A stretch of DNA of 64,000 nt from Streptomyces sp. NBRC 110028 (GCF_001417735.1 NZ_BBUZ01000025.1:248001-312000), one strand, 5' to 3'; shown: positions 42,581 to 51,265, counted from the first letter of the stretch. Made by a program: numbers and translations. Notes: a model not told the origin generated them from the letters alone.

Positions 42581-43549
42581 CTATTCGGCTTTTGCGGCCG
42601 GGGTGTCGGAGGCGGGTGCGGCGTGCTCGGCGATCAGCGCGCGTGCCGCGTCGAGGTCGTCCGGAGTCTTGAGTGCCAGGGTCGCCACGCCCGGCAGGGC
42701 CCGCTTGGCGATGCCGGTGAGCGTCCCGCCCGGCGCCACCTCGATCATCGCGGTGACGCCCAGCTTCTGGAACGTCTCCATGCACAGGTCCCAGCGGACC
42801 GGGTTGGACACCTGGGCGACCATGCGCTGGATCACCTCGGCGCCGGATGCCACGACCTCACCGTCCCGGTTGGAGACGTACGCCGTACCCGGGTCGGCGA
42901 TCGGTACGCCCGCGACCAGGCTCTCCAGCGTGGCCACCGCCGGGGCCATGTGGTCGGTGTGGAACGCGCCGGCCACCTTCAGGGGAACGACGCGGCGCAC
43001 GCCCTCCGGCTTGTCCTCGGCCAGCGCCGCCAGCTGCCCTGCGGTGCCCGCGGCGACGATCTGCCCGGCGCCGTTGACGTTGGCCGCGGTCAGTCCGAGC
43101 TTGTCGAGGTGCGCGACGACGGTCTCCTGCTCACCACCCAGTATGGCGGCCATGCCGGTCTCGGCGCGGCCCGCGGCCTCGGCCATCGCCAGACCGCGGT
43201 GGCGCACCAGGACCATGGCGGCCTCGTGACCGAGCACCCCGGTGGCGGCGGCCGCGGTGATCTCGCCCACGCTGTGGCCCGCGGCGGCGCCGACCACGTC
43301 CCGGACGCGGTGCGGACCGTCGGCGAACAGGGCCTGGGCGGAGACGAGTCCGGCGGCCACCAGCAGCGGCTGGGCCACCGCGGTGTCGCGGATCGCCTCC
43401 TCATCGGCCTCGGTTCCGTAGTGGACCAGGTCCAGGCCGGACACGGCCGACCACCACCGCAGGCGTTCGGTGACGCCGGGGAGGTCGAGCCAGGGAGTCA
43501 GGAAGCCGGGCTTTTGGGCGCCCTGGCCGGGAGCGACGAGTACGAGCAC
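42581..43549 (-). CDS. fabD: Malonyl-CoA:ACP transacylase
   Basis: 322-aa acyltransferase. VLVAPGQGAQKPGF at the N-terminus, nucleophile Ser in AAGHSVGEITA (about residue 93), His in VAGAFHTDHMAP (about 200). GTG 43549 is chosen because it gives the usual MLVLVAPGQ opening and stands about nine bases from an AAGAGAGAG purine site; a GTG six bases earlier is possible. First gene of the fab operon, downstream of fasR. The C-terminus has an Ala-rich tail. Confidence 0.96.
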   Translation of the reverse strand: MLVLVAPGQGAQKPGFLTPWLDLPGVTERLRWWSAVSGLDLVHYGTEADEEAIRDTAVAQPLLVAAGLVSAQALFADGPHRVRDVVGAAAGHSVGEITAAAATGVLGHEAAMVLVRHRGLAMAEAAGRAETGMAAILGGEQETVVAHLDKLGLTAANVNGAGQIVAAGTAGQLAALAEDKPEGVRRVVPLKVAGAFHTDHMAPAVATLESLVAGVPIADPGTAYVSNRDGEVVASGAEVIQRMVAQVSNPVRWDLCMETFQKLGVTAMIEVAPGGTLTGIAKRALPGVATLALKTPDDLDAARALIAEHAAPASDTPAAKAE

Positions 43550-43606
43550 TCTCACACTCTCTCTTGTGGGTGGTCCCGCCCGCCCGTGAGGACAAGGACG
43601 AAGAAC

Positions 43607-43634
43607 GGTTAAGGGAATTGTCGGGGTCCAACAA
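43607..43634 (-). promoter_or_regulatory. Possible fabD promoter
   Basis: On the minus strand TTGTTG (43634-43629) and TTAACC (43612-43607) are 16 bases apart, about 57 bases before fabD and just beyond the fasR stop. The region is where FasR would be expected to act as activator of the fab genes, as described for S. coelicolor. Confidence 0.4.
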
Positions 43635-43638
43635 ACAG

Positions 43639-44823
43639 CTAGGGAAATATGTCCCCGTCGGCAAGACGTCCGAGGATCAGGGCTATCCGTAGCGTGAAGG
43701 CCGACCGGACGTCGGATGGTGACCAGCCGGTGACGTCGGTCACACGTCGCAGCCGGTAGCGCACGGTGTTGGGATGAACAAAAAGCATCCGGGCGGCGCC
43801 TTCCAGACTGCTCGCCTGTTCCAGGTACACACTCAGCGTCTCCAGCAGAGCCGAGCCCGCTTCCTCCAGCGGTCTGTAGATCTCCTCCACCAGCTGGGCA
43901 CGGGCGGCCGGGTCCCCGGCCATCGCGCGTTCCGGAAGCAGATCGTCCGCCAGCACCGGACGCGGGGCGTCCGGCCAGGCCGTACACGCCTTCAGACCGG
44001 CCGCGGCGGCCGCCGCCGAGCGGGTCGCCGCCAGCAGGTCCGACACCACGGGGCCGGCCACCACCGGCCCCGAGGCGAACGGCCCGATCAGGGCCTTCGC
44101 CGACTGCAGCGGATTGTCCGAGCCGCCCGCCACCACCACCAGCCGGTTGCCGAGCACCCCGGTGAGCACCTGCAGCTTGGCGTGGCGGGAGGCCCGCCGG
44201 ATCGCCTCCACGGTCAGCTCGCTGTCCCCGTCGGGCGCCGTGCCCAGCACCACGCACACGTGCTCGGGCGAGTTCCAGCCGAGCGCCGCCGCCCGGGACA
44301 GGGCGCCCTCGTCGGCCTCCCCGGACAGCACCGCGTTCACCACCAGCGACTCCAGCCGGGCGTCCCAGGCGCCGCGCGCCTCGGCGGCCTGCGCGTACAC
44401 CTGGGCGGTCGCGAAGGCGATCTCCCGCGCGTAGACCAGCAGCGCCTCGCGCAGCACCGCCTCGTCGCCGGGAGCCGCCACCTCGTCGATGGCCGACTCC
44501 ATGACCTCGATGGTCGTACGGACCATCTCCACCGTCTGCCGCAGCGTGATCGCCCGGGTCAGCTCGCGCGGTGCCGTACCGAACACATCGGTGCTGATCG
44601 CCTGCGGCGCCTCCGGATGCCGGAACCACTCCGTGAAGGCCGCGATGCCCGCCTGCGCCACCAGCCCGATCCACGAGCGGTTCTCCGGTGGCATCGCCCG
44701 GTACCACGGCAGCTGCTCGTCCATGCGCGTGATGGCGGCGGCGGCCAGCTTCCCGGACGACTTCTCCAGGCGGCGCAGGGTGGCACTGTGCGGATGCGGG
44801 GTATTCGCGGCTGGTTCAGGCAC
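43639..44823 (-). CDS. fasR: FasR, PucR-type activator of fatty-acid synthesis
   Basis: 394-aa regulator: RsbRD-like N-terminal domain (ITRMDEQLPWYRAMPPENRSW), CdaR/GGDEF-like middle (VVNAVLSGEADEGALSRAA), and PucR helix-turn-helix at the end (AARMLFVHPNTVRYRLRRV). It lies directly upstream of fabD in the same direction, the position of FasR (SCO2386 in S. coelicolor), which activates fabDHPF. The symbol rests on domain and synteny. Confidence 0.9.
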   Translation of the reverse strand: MPEPAANTPHPHSATLRRLEKSSGKLAAAAITRMDEQLPWYRAMPPENRSWIGLVAQAGIAAFTEWFRHPEAPQAISTDVFGTAPRELTRAITLRQTVEMVRTTIEVMESAIDEVAAPGDEAVLREALLVYAREIAFATAQVYAQAAEARGAWDARLESLVVNAVLSGEADEGALSRAAALGWNSPEHVCVVLGTAPDGDSELTVEAIRRASRHAKLQVLTGVLGNRLVVVAGGSDNPLQSAKALIGPFASGPVVAGPVVSDLLAATRSAAAAAAGLKACTAWPDAPRPVLADDLLPERAMAGDPAARAQLVEEIYRPLEEAGSALLETLSVYLEQASSLEGAARMLFVHPNTVRYRLRRVTDVTGWSPSDVRSAFTLRIALILGRLADGDIFP

Positions 44824-44930
44824 GAGGACAAGACTGCCTTATCGGAGGGTGAACGCTGGGAGCGGGAGGCTACGCGGGGGTAGGGACGGGGCAGGCGCGG
44901 GCCGGTCCGGGGCGCACTACCGTGGACCGG

Positions 44931-45599
44931 ATGATGTGGGTACAGCGGTCCGCAGCACGGTATCCGGGCGGGGACGGAGCGGGCGTCGAGACGCGCCACG
45001 CCTTTTCCTTCTCTGGACACTATGACCCGGACAACGTGCGGTTCGGGCTCCTCGTCGCCTGCAACGAGGAACACCTCGCCCCCGGTGCGGGCTTCGCCGA
45101 ACACCCCCACCGCGATCTGGAGATCGTGACCTGGGTCGTCGACGGCGAACTCACCCACGAGGACTCCACCGGCCACCGGAGCGTGGTCCGCCCCGGCGAC
45201 GTCCAGCGCCTCAGCGCGGGCAGCGGCGTACGCCACCGCGAGCGCAACGAGTCCGCTGCGCCGCTCACCTTCGTCCAGATGTGGCTGGCCTCCGGCGCGG
45301 TCGGCGCCGAGCCCGCGTACGAGGTCGTCCGCGGCATCGCCGACGGCACCCCGTACGCCCTGTCCCGCGCCGAAGCGGTGCTGCACGTACGCCGCCTGGG
45401 CGACGGCGAGCGCACCGCGCTGCCGGACGCGCCGTGGGTGTACGCGCATGTGGTGCGGGGCGAGGCGCGGGTGGGAGGCGAAACCCTCGCGGCGGGCGAC
45501 GCGGCCCGGGTCACGGACGCGCGGGACCTGGAGGCGCGCGGGGTGGGGGCGGCGGAGCTGCTGGTGTGGGAGATGCGGGCGGAGCCGGTGTACGGCTAG
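44931..45599 (+). CDS. Pirin-family cupin protein
   Basis: 222-aa bicupin. The metal-binding residues expected in pirins are seen in GFAEHPHRDLEIVTWVVDGE (His-x-His) and a later His/Glu in AGSGVRHRERNES. Some bacterial pirins act as quercetinases or bind pyruvate dehydrogenase; function here is unknown. No ribosome site precedes ATG 44931; TACCGT (44917-44922) nine bases upstream could be a -10, so leaderless translation is possible. A GTG at 44922 is an alternative start. Divergent from fasR. Confidence 0.88.
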   Translation: MMWVQRSAARYPGGDGAGVETRHAFSFSGHYDPDNVRFGLLVACNEEHLAPGAGFAEHPHRDLEIVTWVVDGELTHEDSTGHRSVVRPGDVQRLSAGSGVRHRERNESAAPLTFVQMWLASGAVGAEPAYEVVRGIADGTPYALSRAEAVLHVRRLGDGERTALPDAPWVYAHVVRGEARVGGETLAAGDAARVTDARDLEARGVGAAELLVWEMRAEPVYG

Positions 45600-45635
45600 C
45601 GCCGGCTCTTCGCCGGCCCCGCCCCTTCCCGGGGC

Positions 45636-46448
45636 TCAGGACAGCTCGGCCAGCACCGCGTCGGTGAGCGCGGGCCAGACCTCGATCGCCCACGGCCCGA
45701 ACGCCCGGTCCGTCAGGGCGACGCACGCCGCCCGCGCGTCCGGGTCGACCCACAGGAACGTCCCGGCCTGGCCGAAATGGCCGAAGGTGCGGGGCGAGGA
45801 CGAAGCCCCCGTCCAGTGCGGCGACTTGCCGTCGCGTATCTCGAAGCCGAGCCCCCAGTCGTTCGGCTTCTGGTGCCCGTAGCCCGGCAGCACCCCGGTC
45901 AGCCCCGGGTGCACGACGGACGTCGCCTCCGCCACCGTCTCGGCCGCCAGCAGCCGGGGCGCCTGCAGCTCGGCGGCGAAGCGCACCAGGTCCTCGACGG
46001 TCGAGACGCCGTCCTTGGCGGGCGAGCCGGCCAGCTCCGTCGCGGTCATGCCCAGCGGCTCCAGGACGGCCTGGCGCAGATATTCACCGAAGGGGATGTC
46101 CGTCGCCTTGGCGATGTGATCGCCGAGCACCTCGAACCCGGCGTTGGAGTACAGCCGCCGGTTTCCGGGCGCGGCCACGGTCCGGTGCTCGTCGAAGGCG
46201 AGCCCGGAGGTGTGGGCGAGCAGATGGCGCACCGTGGCGCCCTCGGGCCCGGCCGCCTCGTCCAGCTCGACCGCGCCCTCCTCGACCGCGACCAGCACGG
46301 CGTACGCGGCGAGCGGCTTGGTCACCGAGGCCAGCGGGAATCTGTGCCCGGCCGGGCCGTACGATCCGGCCACGGTGCCGTCCGCGCGTACGACGGCGGC
46401 CGCCGCCGTCGGGACCGGCCAGTTCTCGATCATCCGCAGGCTCTCCAT
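45636..46448 (-). CDS. Class C beta-lactamase-like serine hydrolase
   Basis: 270-aa cytoplasmic protein, no signal peptide. Serine-penicillin-fold motifs: PLASVTKPLAAYAV (Ser-x-x-Lys), RLYSNAGFEVLGDHI (Tyr-Ser-Asn) and FGHFGQAGTFLWV (the His-x-Gly-like triad). Relatives include esterases and D-aminopeptidases; without a signal peptide an antibiotic-resistance role is unlikely. Translation appears leaderless from ATG 46448 (-10 eight bases upstream). It is divergent from the MerR gene and shares its control region. Confidence 0.9.
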   Translation of the reverse strand: MESLRMIENWPVPTAAAAVVRADGTVAGSYGPAGHRFPLASVTKPLAAYAVLVAVEEGAVELDEAAGPEGATVRHLLAHTSGLAFDEHRTVAAPGNRRLYSNAGFEVLGDHIAKATDIPFGEYLRQAVLEPLGMTATELAGSPAKDGVSTVEDLVRFAAELQAPRLLAAETVAEATSVVHPGLTGVLPGYGHQKPNDWGLGFEIRDGKSPHWTGASSSPRTFGHFGQAGTFLWVDPDARAACVALTDRAFGPWAIEVWPALTDAVLAELS

Positions 46449-46456
46449 GGGGCCCG

Positions 46457-46484
46457 AGCCTATCGCCGACCAAGATTGCGCCAA
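46457..46484 (-). promoter_or_regulatory. Leaderless promoter of the serine hydrolase
   Basis: Minus strand TTGGCG (46484-46479) and TAGGCT (46462-46457) with a 16-base spacer; the start codon follows eight bases after the -10. Nine bases separate its -35 from the -35 of the divergent MerR promoter. Confidence 0.5.
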
Positions 46485-46492
46485 ATCCGCGC

Positions 46493-46523
46493 TTGCTTGG
46501 AGTGCACTCGAAGCCCATAGCGT
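46493..46523 (+). promoter_or_regulatory. MerR-type promoter with 19-bp spacer and dyad operator
   Basis: TTGCTT (46493-46498) and TAGCGT (46518-46523) are 19 bases apart, the over-long spacing that MerR regulators correct by untwisting DNA. The dyad CTTGGAGTGCACTCGAAG (46496-46513) fills the spacer; only one base pair breaks its symmetry. Confidence 0.75.
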
Positions 46524-46574
46524 TGAGACCGTCGTGGGCTTCGCGCATCGGCGACGGCGAGAGGGTGGATGGGC

Positions 46575-47093
46575 ATGACCGTAATGGAGCAGGACCTGAA
46601 GCAGGACCTGAAGCAGGACCTTGAGCGGGACCTGAAGCGGGATCTGGAGCGGGCTCCGGCGCCGGCGAGGCCGCGTGCGTGCGTGGGGCGCCCCCCGCAC
46701 CCCCGGCCGACCGGGCAGGACCGGTACACGATCAGCGAGGTCGCCGAGCACACCGGCCTCACGGCGCACACCCTGCGCTGGTACGAGCGGATCGGGCTGA
46801 TGCCGCACGTGGACCGCACCCACACCGGCCAGCGCCGCTTCACCAACCGCGACCTGGACTGGCTCGACCTCGTCGGCAAGCTGCGGCTGACCGGCATGAC
46901 GGTGGCGGACATGGTCCGCTACGCCGAGCTGGTGCGGGAGGGCGAGCACACCTTCGCCGAACGCGAGGAGCTGCTGACCGCGCACCGCGCGAACGTCCGG
47001 GAACGGATCGCCGAGCTGGAGAGCACGCTCGATGTCCTCGACTTCAAGATCGACAAGTACGCCGGCGCCCGGAAGGGGCCGGAGGGCGCGTAG
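46575..47093 (+). CDS. MerR-family regulator with repetitive charged N-terminus
   Basis: 172 aa. Residues 6-25 are five tandem tetrapeptides (DLKQ, DLKQ, DLER, DLKR, DLER), followed by a Pro/Arg linker. The MerR winged helix is at about 52-120 (YTISEVAEHTGLTAHTLRWYERIGL, RRFTNRDLDWLDLVGKLR), then a coiled-coil dimer helix (VRERIAELESTLDVLDFKIDKY). No Cys ligands, so not a metal sensor. ATG 46575 stands nine bases from GAGGG; ATG 46569 is possible. Resembles regulators of aldo-keto or alcohol dehydrogenase genes, and probably autoregulated. Confidence 0.9.
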   Translation: MTVMEQDLKQDLKQDLERDLKRDLERAPAPARPRACVGRPPHPRPTGQDRYTISEVAEHTGLTAHTLRWYERIGLMPHVDRTHTGQRRFTNRDLDWLDLVGKLRLTGMTVADMVRYAELVREGEHTFAEREELLTAHRANVRERIAELESTLDVLDFKIDKYAGARKGPEGA

Positions 47094-47105
47094 CTCCCCG
47101 GCGCG

Positions 47106-48296
47106 TCATACCAGGTCATGGCGGCAGTCCTGGTCCCGCGCGGGGTGGCCGCAGCGCACCGCGCCGAAGTCCCCGAGGACGATCCGCGCGAAGTTGCGCA
47201 GCGAGTCCGTGCCCGGGGCGAAGTAGCCGGTGTGGCCGTGGGCGTGGTCGGCGGAGACGACGCGGGCGCCGAAGGCGGAGGCCGTGGGGTCCTCGCCGTG
47301 GCCGAGCCCCATGAAGTCGTAACCGGTGACCCGTCGTATCCAGTCCGAGTCGTCCCGCGCCGCCCACACCCGCGCCTCCGTGCCCAGGTCGTCGGCGTCG
47401 TCCACGCCCATGCCGGGGCTGCCGAACGCCACCAGATCGGACACCCGGGTACGGTCCATGGCGGCCGCCGCCACCCCGCACACGACCGAGCCGTAGCTGT
47501 GGCAGAACACGGTGGGCGGCGCGTCGGCGGTCGCCGCCGTGGTCACCGCCAGCCCCGCCAGGAAGCGGTCCAGCCGTGGCGCCCCGGCCTTCGCCAGCCG
47601 GCTGGTCGCCGCGTCCGGCCCGAGCCCGACCGGGGTGGTGTACCCCGCCCACGCCACCACGGCGGTACGGGTCCCCGGCGCGTCCCGGGCCAGCTGCGCC
47701 CGCAGCGACGTCGCCATCCCGGCGGGGGTGCCGTACCGGTCGTGCGTACGGTCGAAGCCGGCCAGATCGATGTCCGATCCCGGTACGACGACCGCCGTAC
47801 GCCGCGCCGTCGCCAGGTCCCCGAACACCTCGGCCACCTGTCCGCGCCCGCGCGGATCGAAGGCCAGGATCTGCCGCCCGGGTGCGAGCAGCGCGTCGTA
47901 CCGCTTGGCCGGCGCGCCGTCCGGATCCGCCTTCCGCTCCGCGTCCCGCGCCGACCGGAGGGCCCGCGCGTTGGCCGCGTAACGCAGCGCGGGCGGGGCC
48001 CCGTCGAGGTTGCCCACGACGTCGGGGTGCCGGATGACCAGCGCCTGCCGCTGCGCGGGGCCGAGCCCGTCGAAGAACCGGGCGATACGGGCGGGCGAGG
48101 TGCTCCGCGGGTCCGGCAGTTCGCGCCCGCCCAGCGAGTGATCGGCCAGCCACCGCCCGGTCCCCGGCGGCGGCCCCGTGATGGCCTGCTCCTCGTGCGC
48201 CACGGTCCAGCCGGCCGTCCCGGCCATGACGGTGATGGTGAGCGCCGCTGTGATCAGGCGCCGGGCGTAGTGCCGGGTGCGTAGCGTCTGGGACAT
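47106..48296 (-). CDS. DUF1023 alpha/beta hydrolase, copy 1
   Basis: 396-aa protein with an N-terminal membrane anchor or signal (residues about 12-33, LITAALTITVMAGTAGWTV). Hydrolase region: ILAFDPRGRGQVAEVFGD, VVVPGSDID, and nucleophile Ser in VFCHSYGSVVCG (about residue 265); Asp candidates in WAARDDSDWI and His in SADHAHGHTGYF complete a triad. DUF1023 members are exported or anchored esterase-like enzymes of unknown substrate. A second copy is encoded at 52446-53651. Convergent with the merR gene by 12 bases. An 18-bp motif shared with the sensor-kinase promoter lies about 92 bases upstream. Confidence 0.88.
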   Translation of the reverse strand: MSQTLRTRHYARRLITAALTITVMAGTAGWTVAHEEQAITGPPPGTGRWLADHSLGGRELPDPRSTSPARIARFFDGLGPAQRQALVIRHPDVVGNLDGAPPALRYAANARALRSARDAERKADPDGAPAKRYDALLAPGRQILAFDPRGRGQVAEVFGDLATARRTAVVVPGSDIDLAGFDRTHDRYGTPAGMATSLRAQLARDAPGTRTAVVAWAGYTTPVGLGPDAATSRLAKAGAPRLDRFLAGLAVTTAATADAPPTVFCHSYGSVVCGVAAAAMDRTRVSDLVAFGSPGMGVDDADDLGTEARVWAARDDSDWIRRVTGYDFMGLGHGEDPTASAFGARVVSADHAHGHTGYFAPGTDSLRNFARIVLGDFGAVRCGHPARDQDCRHDLV

Positions 48297-48387
48297 GGCG
48301 GCGGGTTCCCTCTTCCGGTCGGTGGCGGAGGGAAAGGTAGGGAGCGGACGGGTGCCGGGGCGTCACCCCCCGGTGCCACGTCGGATG

Positions 48388-48405
48388 TCATACCGGGGTA
48401 GGGGG
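48388..48405 (-). promoter_or_regulatory. Candidate response-regulator site upstream of hydrolase copy 1
   Basis: TCATACCGGGGTAGGGGG on the plus strand. It matches TCATACCTGGGTAGGGGG at 51248-51265, upstream of the histidine kinase, in 17 of 18 bases. Both lie upstream of minus-strand genes in the same orientation. Confidence 0.5.
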
Positions 48406-48444
48406 TGCCCGGGGGCGCGCGCCGGACCCCGAGAGCCGGCGGTC

Positions 48445-49065
48445 TCAGAACCAGATGCGCGCCGCCAGCAGCCCCGCCCCGGCCCCGGCCGCGTTCCGCC
48501 ACGCCCGCAGCGGCCCGTCGAGGATGTCCTCGGGCTCCTTGTCGCCGGGCCAGTCGTCGATCCGCGCCAGCACCCGGGCGCGCTCCGCCCCTGTCACGGC
48601 GAGTGCCCCCTCGACCGCGGGCAGCAGGCGGCGCACCTCGTCGGACGTGAGCACCACATCACCCGCCCAGCCCGGCAACGCCGCCGCCCGGGCCGGGCCG
48701 AGGCCGTGGAAGAGGGCCGCCACCGGGTTGTCCTTGCGCACGGCCCCGATGTACGGCTCGATGCCGGGGTCGAAGCGGTCCCACCACTCCATCACGTGCA
48801 GCTCGTGGTTCGCGTCCATGGCGTCGAAGGCGGAGTCGTCGACCATGTCGTACAGACGCAGGGCCTCCTCGGTGTTGTAGCCGTCGGGCCGCCACACCGG
48901 CACCGCCCCGCCACCCCGCGCGGCGTCCCGCTCCCAGCGCCCCCAGGCCGCGATGGCGGACGGGCGCGCCGCCGCGGCCGCGATCGCCGGCCCCGCCCGC
49001 CGCGCCAGCTCCGCGATGTCCTCCGCGGCGAGCGCGCCCACCGCCCAGCAGCCGGACATTCCCAC
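48445..49065 (-). CDS. Hypothetical cytoplasmic protein
   Basis: 206 aa from GTG 49065, which has GGGGGAG six bases upstream; the frame extends to 49113 but without a site. Visible features: an Ala-rich helical N-terminus (IAELARRAGPAIAAAAARPSAIA), an acidic middle (LYDMVDDSAFDAMDANHELHVMEWWDRFDPGI) and a C-terminal helix with LARIDDWPGDKEPED. No signal or membrane segment. I do not recognise the family. It lies 75 bases after the response-regulator gene in the same direction and could be part of that operon. Confidence 0.7.
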   Translation of the reverse strand: MGMSGCWAVGALAAEDIAELARRAGPAIAAAAARPSAIAAWGRWERDAARGGGAVPVWRPDGYNTEEALRLYDMVDDSAFDAMDANHELHVMEWWDRFDPGIEPYIGAVRKDNPVAALFHGLGPARAAALPGWAGDVVLTSDEVRRLLPAVEGALAVTGAERARVLARIDDWPGDKEPEDILDGPLRAWRNAAGAGAGLLAARIWF

Positions 49066-49140
49066 GATCGGCTCCCCCTTGATCACCTTGCCGCGCGGCC
49101 CATCCTCCCCCATCCCCGCCGGGAGGGCGGCAGGGCGGCG

Positions 49141-49821
49141 TCAGCCGCTGCCCGGGGTGACCAGGCCCGACTCGTACGCGAAGATCACCGCTTGGGCGCG
49201 GTCGCGGAGGCCGAGTTTGGCCAGGACGCGGCCTATGTGGGTCTTGACGGTCTGTTCGGCGAGGATCAGCGACTCCGCTATCTCCTGGTTGGACAGGCCC
49301 CGCGCGATCAGCTCCAGGACCTCCGTCTCGCGCGGGGTGAGGCCGCTGCGCCGCAGTTCGGAGCTGTTGCGGCGGGGGGCCGGGCGCTGGCGGGCGAATT
49401 CGGCGATCAGGCGGCGGGTGACCGAGGGGGCGAGGAGGGCTTCGCCCGCGGCGACGACGCGGACCGCCGAGATCAGGTCGGCCGGTGGGGCGTCCTTGAG
49501 GAGGAAGCCGCTGGCGCCGGCGCGCAGGGCCTCGTAGACGTAGTCGTCCACGTCGAAGGTGGTGAGCATGAGCACCTTCGGGCGGTGGGTGACGCCGCGG
49601 GGTGGTTCGAGGAGGCGGCGGGCGGCCTCCAGGCCGTCCATCTCGGGCATGCGGACGTCCATGAGGACGACGTCGGGGTGGGTGCTGCGGCTGACGTCCA
49701 CCCCCTGGCGTCCGTCCGGGGCCTCGCCGACCACGTCGATGTCGCTCTGCGCGGCGAGCAGCGCGGCGAAGCCCGCCCGGACCATGGCCTGGTCGTCGAC
49801 GATGATCACTCGGATGGTCAT
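49141..49821 (-). CDS. NarL/LuxR-type response regulator
   Basis: 226 aa. Receiver domain: VIIVDDQAMVRAGF, phospho-acceptor Asp in DVVLMDVRMPEMDG (about residue 53), Thr in LMLTTFDVDDYV, Lys in GFLLKDAPPADL. LuxR helix-turn-helix at the end: LTPRETEVLELIARGLSNQEIAESL and VKTHIGRVLAKLGLRDR. It overlaps the kinase stop by four bases (ATGA). Probable targets are the motif copies at 51248, 51223 and 48388 (inference). Confidence 0.95.
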   Translation of the reverse strand: MTIRVIIVDDQAMVRAGFAALLAAQSDIDVVGEAPDGRQGVDVSRSTHPDVVLMDVRMPEMDGLEAARRLLEPPRGVTHRPKVLMLTTFDVDDYVYEALRAGASGFLLKDAPPADLISAVRVVAAGEALLAPSVTRRLIAEFARQRPAPRRNSSELRRSGLTPRETEVLELIARGLSNQEIAESLILAEQTVKTHIGRVLAKLGLRDRAQAVIFAYESGLVTPGSG

Positions 49822-51185
49822 AAGTCCGTTTCTTCCGGTCCGTCCGGGTCTACGAGAGGGAGCCGGGCCGCCACCCGGAAGCCGCCGTCCGGCAGCGGGC
49901 CGGTGTCGAGCATGCCGTCGACGAGGCGGACGCGCTCGACCATCCCCACCAGGCCGTGGCCGGTGCCGCTGGTCTCCAGCGGCTTGGCGGGGGCCTCGGC
50001 CGGGGGGCCGTTGACGATGAGGAGGGTGATCCCGGAGCCGCCCTCGGCCGTCGAGACCGAGACGCGGGTGGCGGCGCCCGGGGCGTGCCGTACGACGTTG
50101 GCCAGCGCCTCCTGCACGATCCGGTACGCGGACAGCTCCACGGCCTGGGGCAGGGCGCCGAGCCCCGCCACGTCGTCGCCGATGGACAGCTCGGTGGGTA
50201 TCCCGGCCCGTACCGTCGCCTCGACCAGCTGCGGCACCTGGCGCAGGCCCGGCTGCGGGGTGCGCTCGCCGCGCGTCTCCTCGCTGCGCAGCACGCCCAG
50301 CAGCCGCCGCATCTCGGCGAGGGATTCGCGGGCGGTGGCGGCGATGGTGCCGAACTCCCGCTCCGCCTCGGGCGGCAGCCCGCCGATCCGGTACGGGGCG
50401 CTGTCCGCCTGGACGGTGATCACCGACATGTGGTGGGCGACGACGTCGTGCAGTTCGCGGGCTATGCGGGCGCGCTCCTCCAGCAGCGTGCGGTGGGCCC
50501 GCTCCGCCTCGCTGATGGTCTCCTGCTCGGCCAGCCGCCGCTGGACGTCGCCGCGCTCCCGCAGCGCCCCGCCGACCAGCAGCACCACGCCGCTGAGCAC
50601 GAACAGCAGCACGTTGCTGCCGTCGCTCTTGGTCTCGGACACCATGCCGAGGACGAGCCCGGCGCCGCCGGTGACCAGCCACACCGCCACCAGGGTGCGG
50701 CGCGGTTCGCGCAGCGCGAGGGCGAGGAGGAGGAAGAGGTAGCCGACGATGGCGGGCGGCTGCCAGGGCCAGACGCGGTGGTGGAGGTCGGAGGTGCCCA
50801 GCACCACCAGCGCGGTCGTCACATCGGCGAGGAAGACGAGCCACCAGGCCTGGAGGGGACGGGTGACCGCCAGCAGCAGCGGGGTGGCCTGGGCCAGCCC
50901 GAGCAGGGTGGCGAGCCCGCCGCTCACCCCGTAGTCGTCGGACAGGAGCTGGGCGGCGACCGGGACCAGGATCGCGGTGAGGAGCATCGCGACGGCGTAC
51001 GGCGCCCTCCGCCGCCAGCGCCGGGAGGACCCCGCGAGCAGCGGGGTCGCCGGATAGCTGGGGGTCACCAGGGCCCGGGCGAGGCCGCCCGCCTGCCGCC
51101 GGGCGGCCGCGGGCAGGCTCTCGTGCGCGGTGGACGCGGTACCGGCGGATGCCGTGGCCGGGGCGGCGGACGAGGGTGAGGACAT
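49818..51185 (-). CDS. NarL-type sensor histidine kinase
   Basis: 455-aa kinase. Membrane helices fall between residues about 62 and 220 (YAVAMLLTAILVPVAAQLL, LQAWWLVFLADVTTALVV, VLLFVLSGVVLLVGGAL), with little outside sequence. Phospho-accepting His in RIARELHDVVAHHMSVI (HisKA_3), then ATP-binding N-box ALANVVRHAPG and G-box GTGHGLVGMVERV. The signal is unknown. Start ATG 51185. It heads the operon kinase-regulator-hypothetical. Two copies of a motif lie 40-80 bases upstream. Confidence 0.94.
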   Translation of the reverse strand: MSSPSSAAPATASAGTASTAHESLPAAARRQAGGLARALVTPSYPATPLLAGSSRRWRRRAPYAVAMLLTAILVPVAAQLLSDDYGVSGGLATLLGLAQATPLLLAVTRPLQAWWLVFLADVTTALVVLGTSDLHHRVWPWQPPAIVGYLFLLLALALREPRRTLVAVWLVTGGAGLVLGMVSETKSDGSNVLLFVLSGVVLLVGGALRERGDVQRRLAEQETISEAERAHRTLLEERARIARELHDVVAHHMSVITVQADSAPYRIGGLPPEAEREFGTIAATARESLAEMRRLLGVLRSEETRGERTPQPGLRQVPQLVEATVRAGIPTELSIGDDVAGLGALPQAVELSAYRIVQEALANVVRHAPGAATRVSVSTAEGGSGITLLIVNGPPAEAPAKPLETSGTGHGLVGMVERVRLVDGMLDTGPLPDGGFRVAARLPLVDPDGPEETDL

Positions 51186-51222
51186 GGTCGCCTCAGCGTA
51201 GAGTCGGCGCCCTGGGCGTACG

Positions 51223-51265
51223 TCATACCGGGGAGCCCATTTCTGGCTCATACCTGGGTAGGGGG
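51223..51265 (-). promoter_or_regulatory. Candidate autoregulatory sites of the two-component system
   Basis: TCATACCGGGGA (51223-51234) and TCATACCTGGGTAGGGGG (51248-51265) are tandem copies with a 25-base repeat distance, between the kinase start and the upstream DUF4429 stop. The second is almost identical to the copy at 48388. Confidence 0.5.

Noticed and set aside
42581..44707. Fusion of fasR-antisense sequence to fabD as one 708-aa protein
   Set aside because: fabD has its own GTG start with the usual first residues; the upstream part is a shadow frame of fasR.
45636..46448. Serine hydrolase as an antibiotic beta-lactamase
   Set aside because: No signal peptide, and the motifs fit esterase-type class C relatives equally well.
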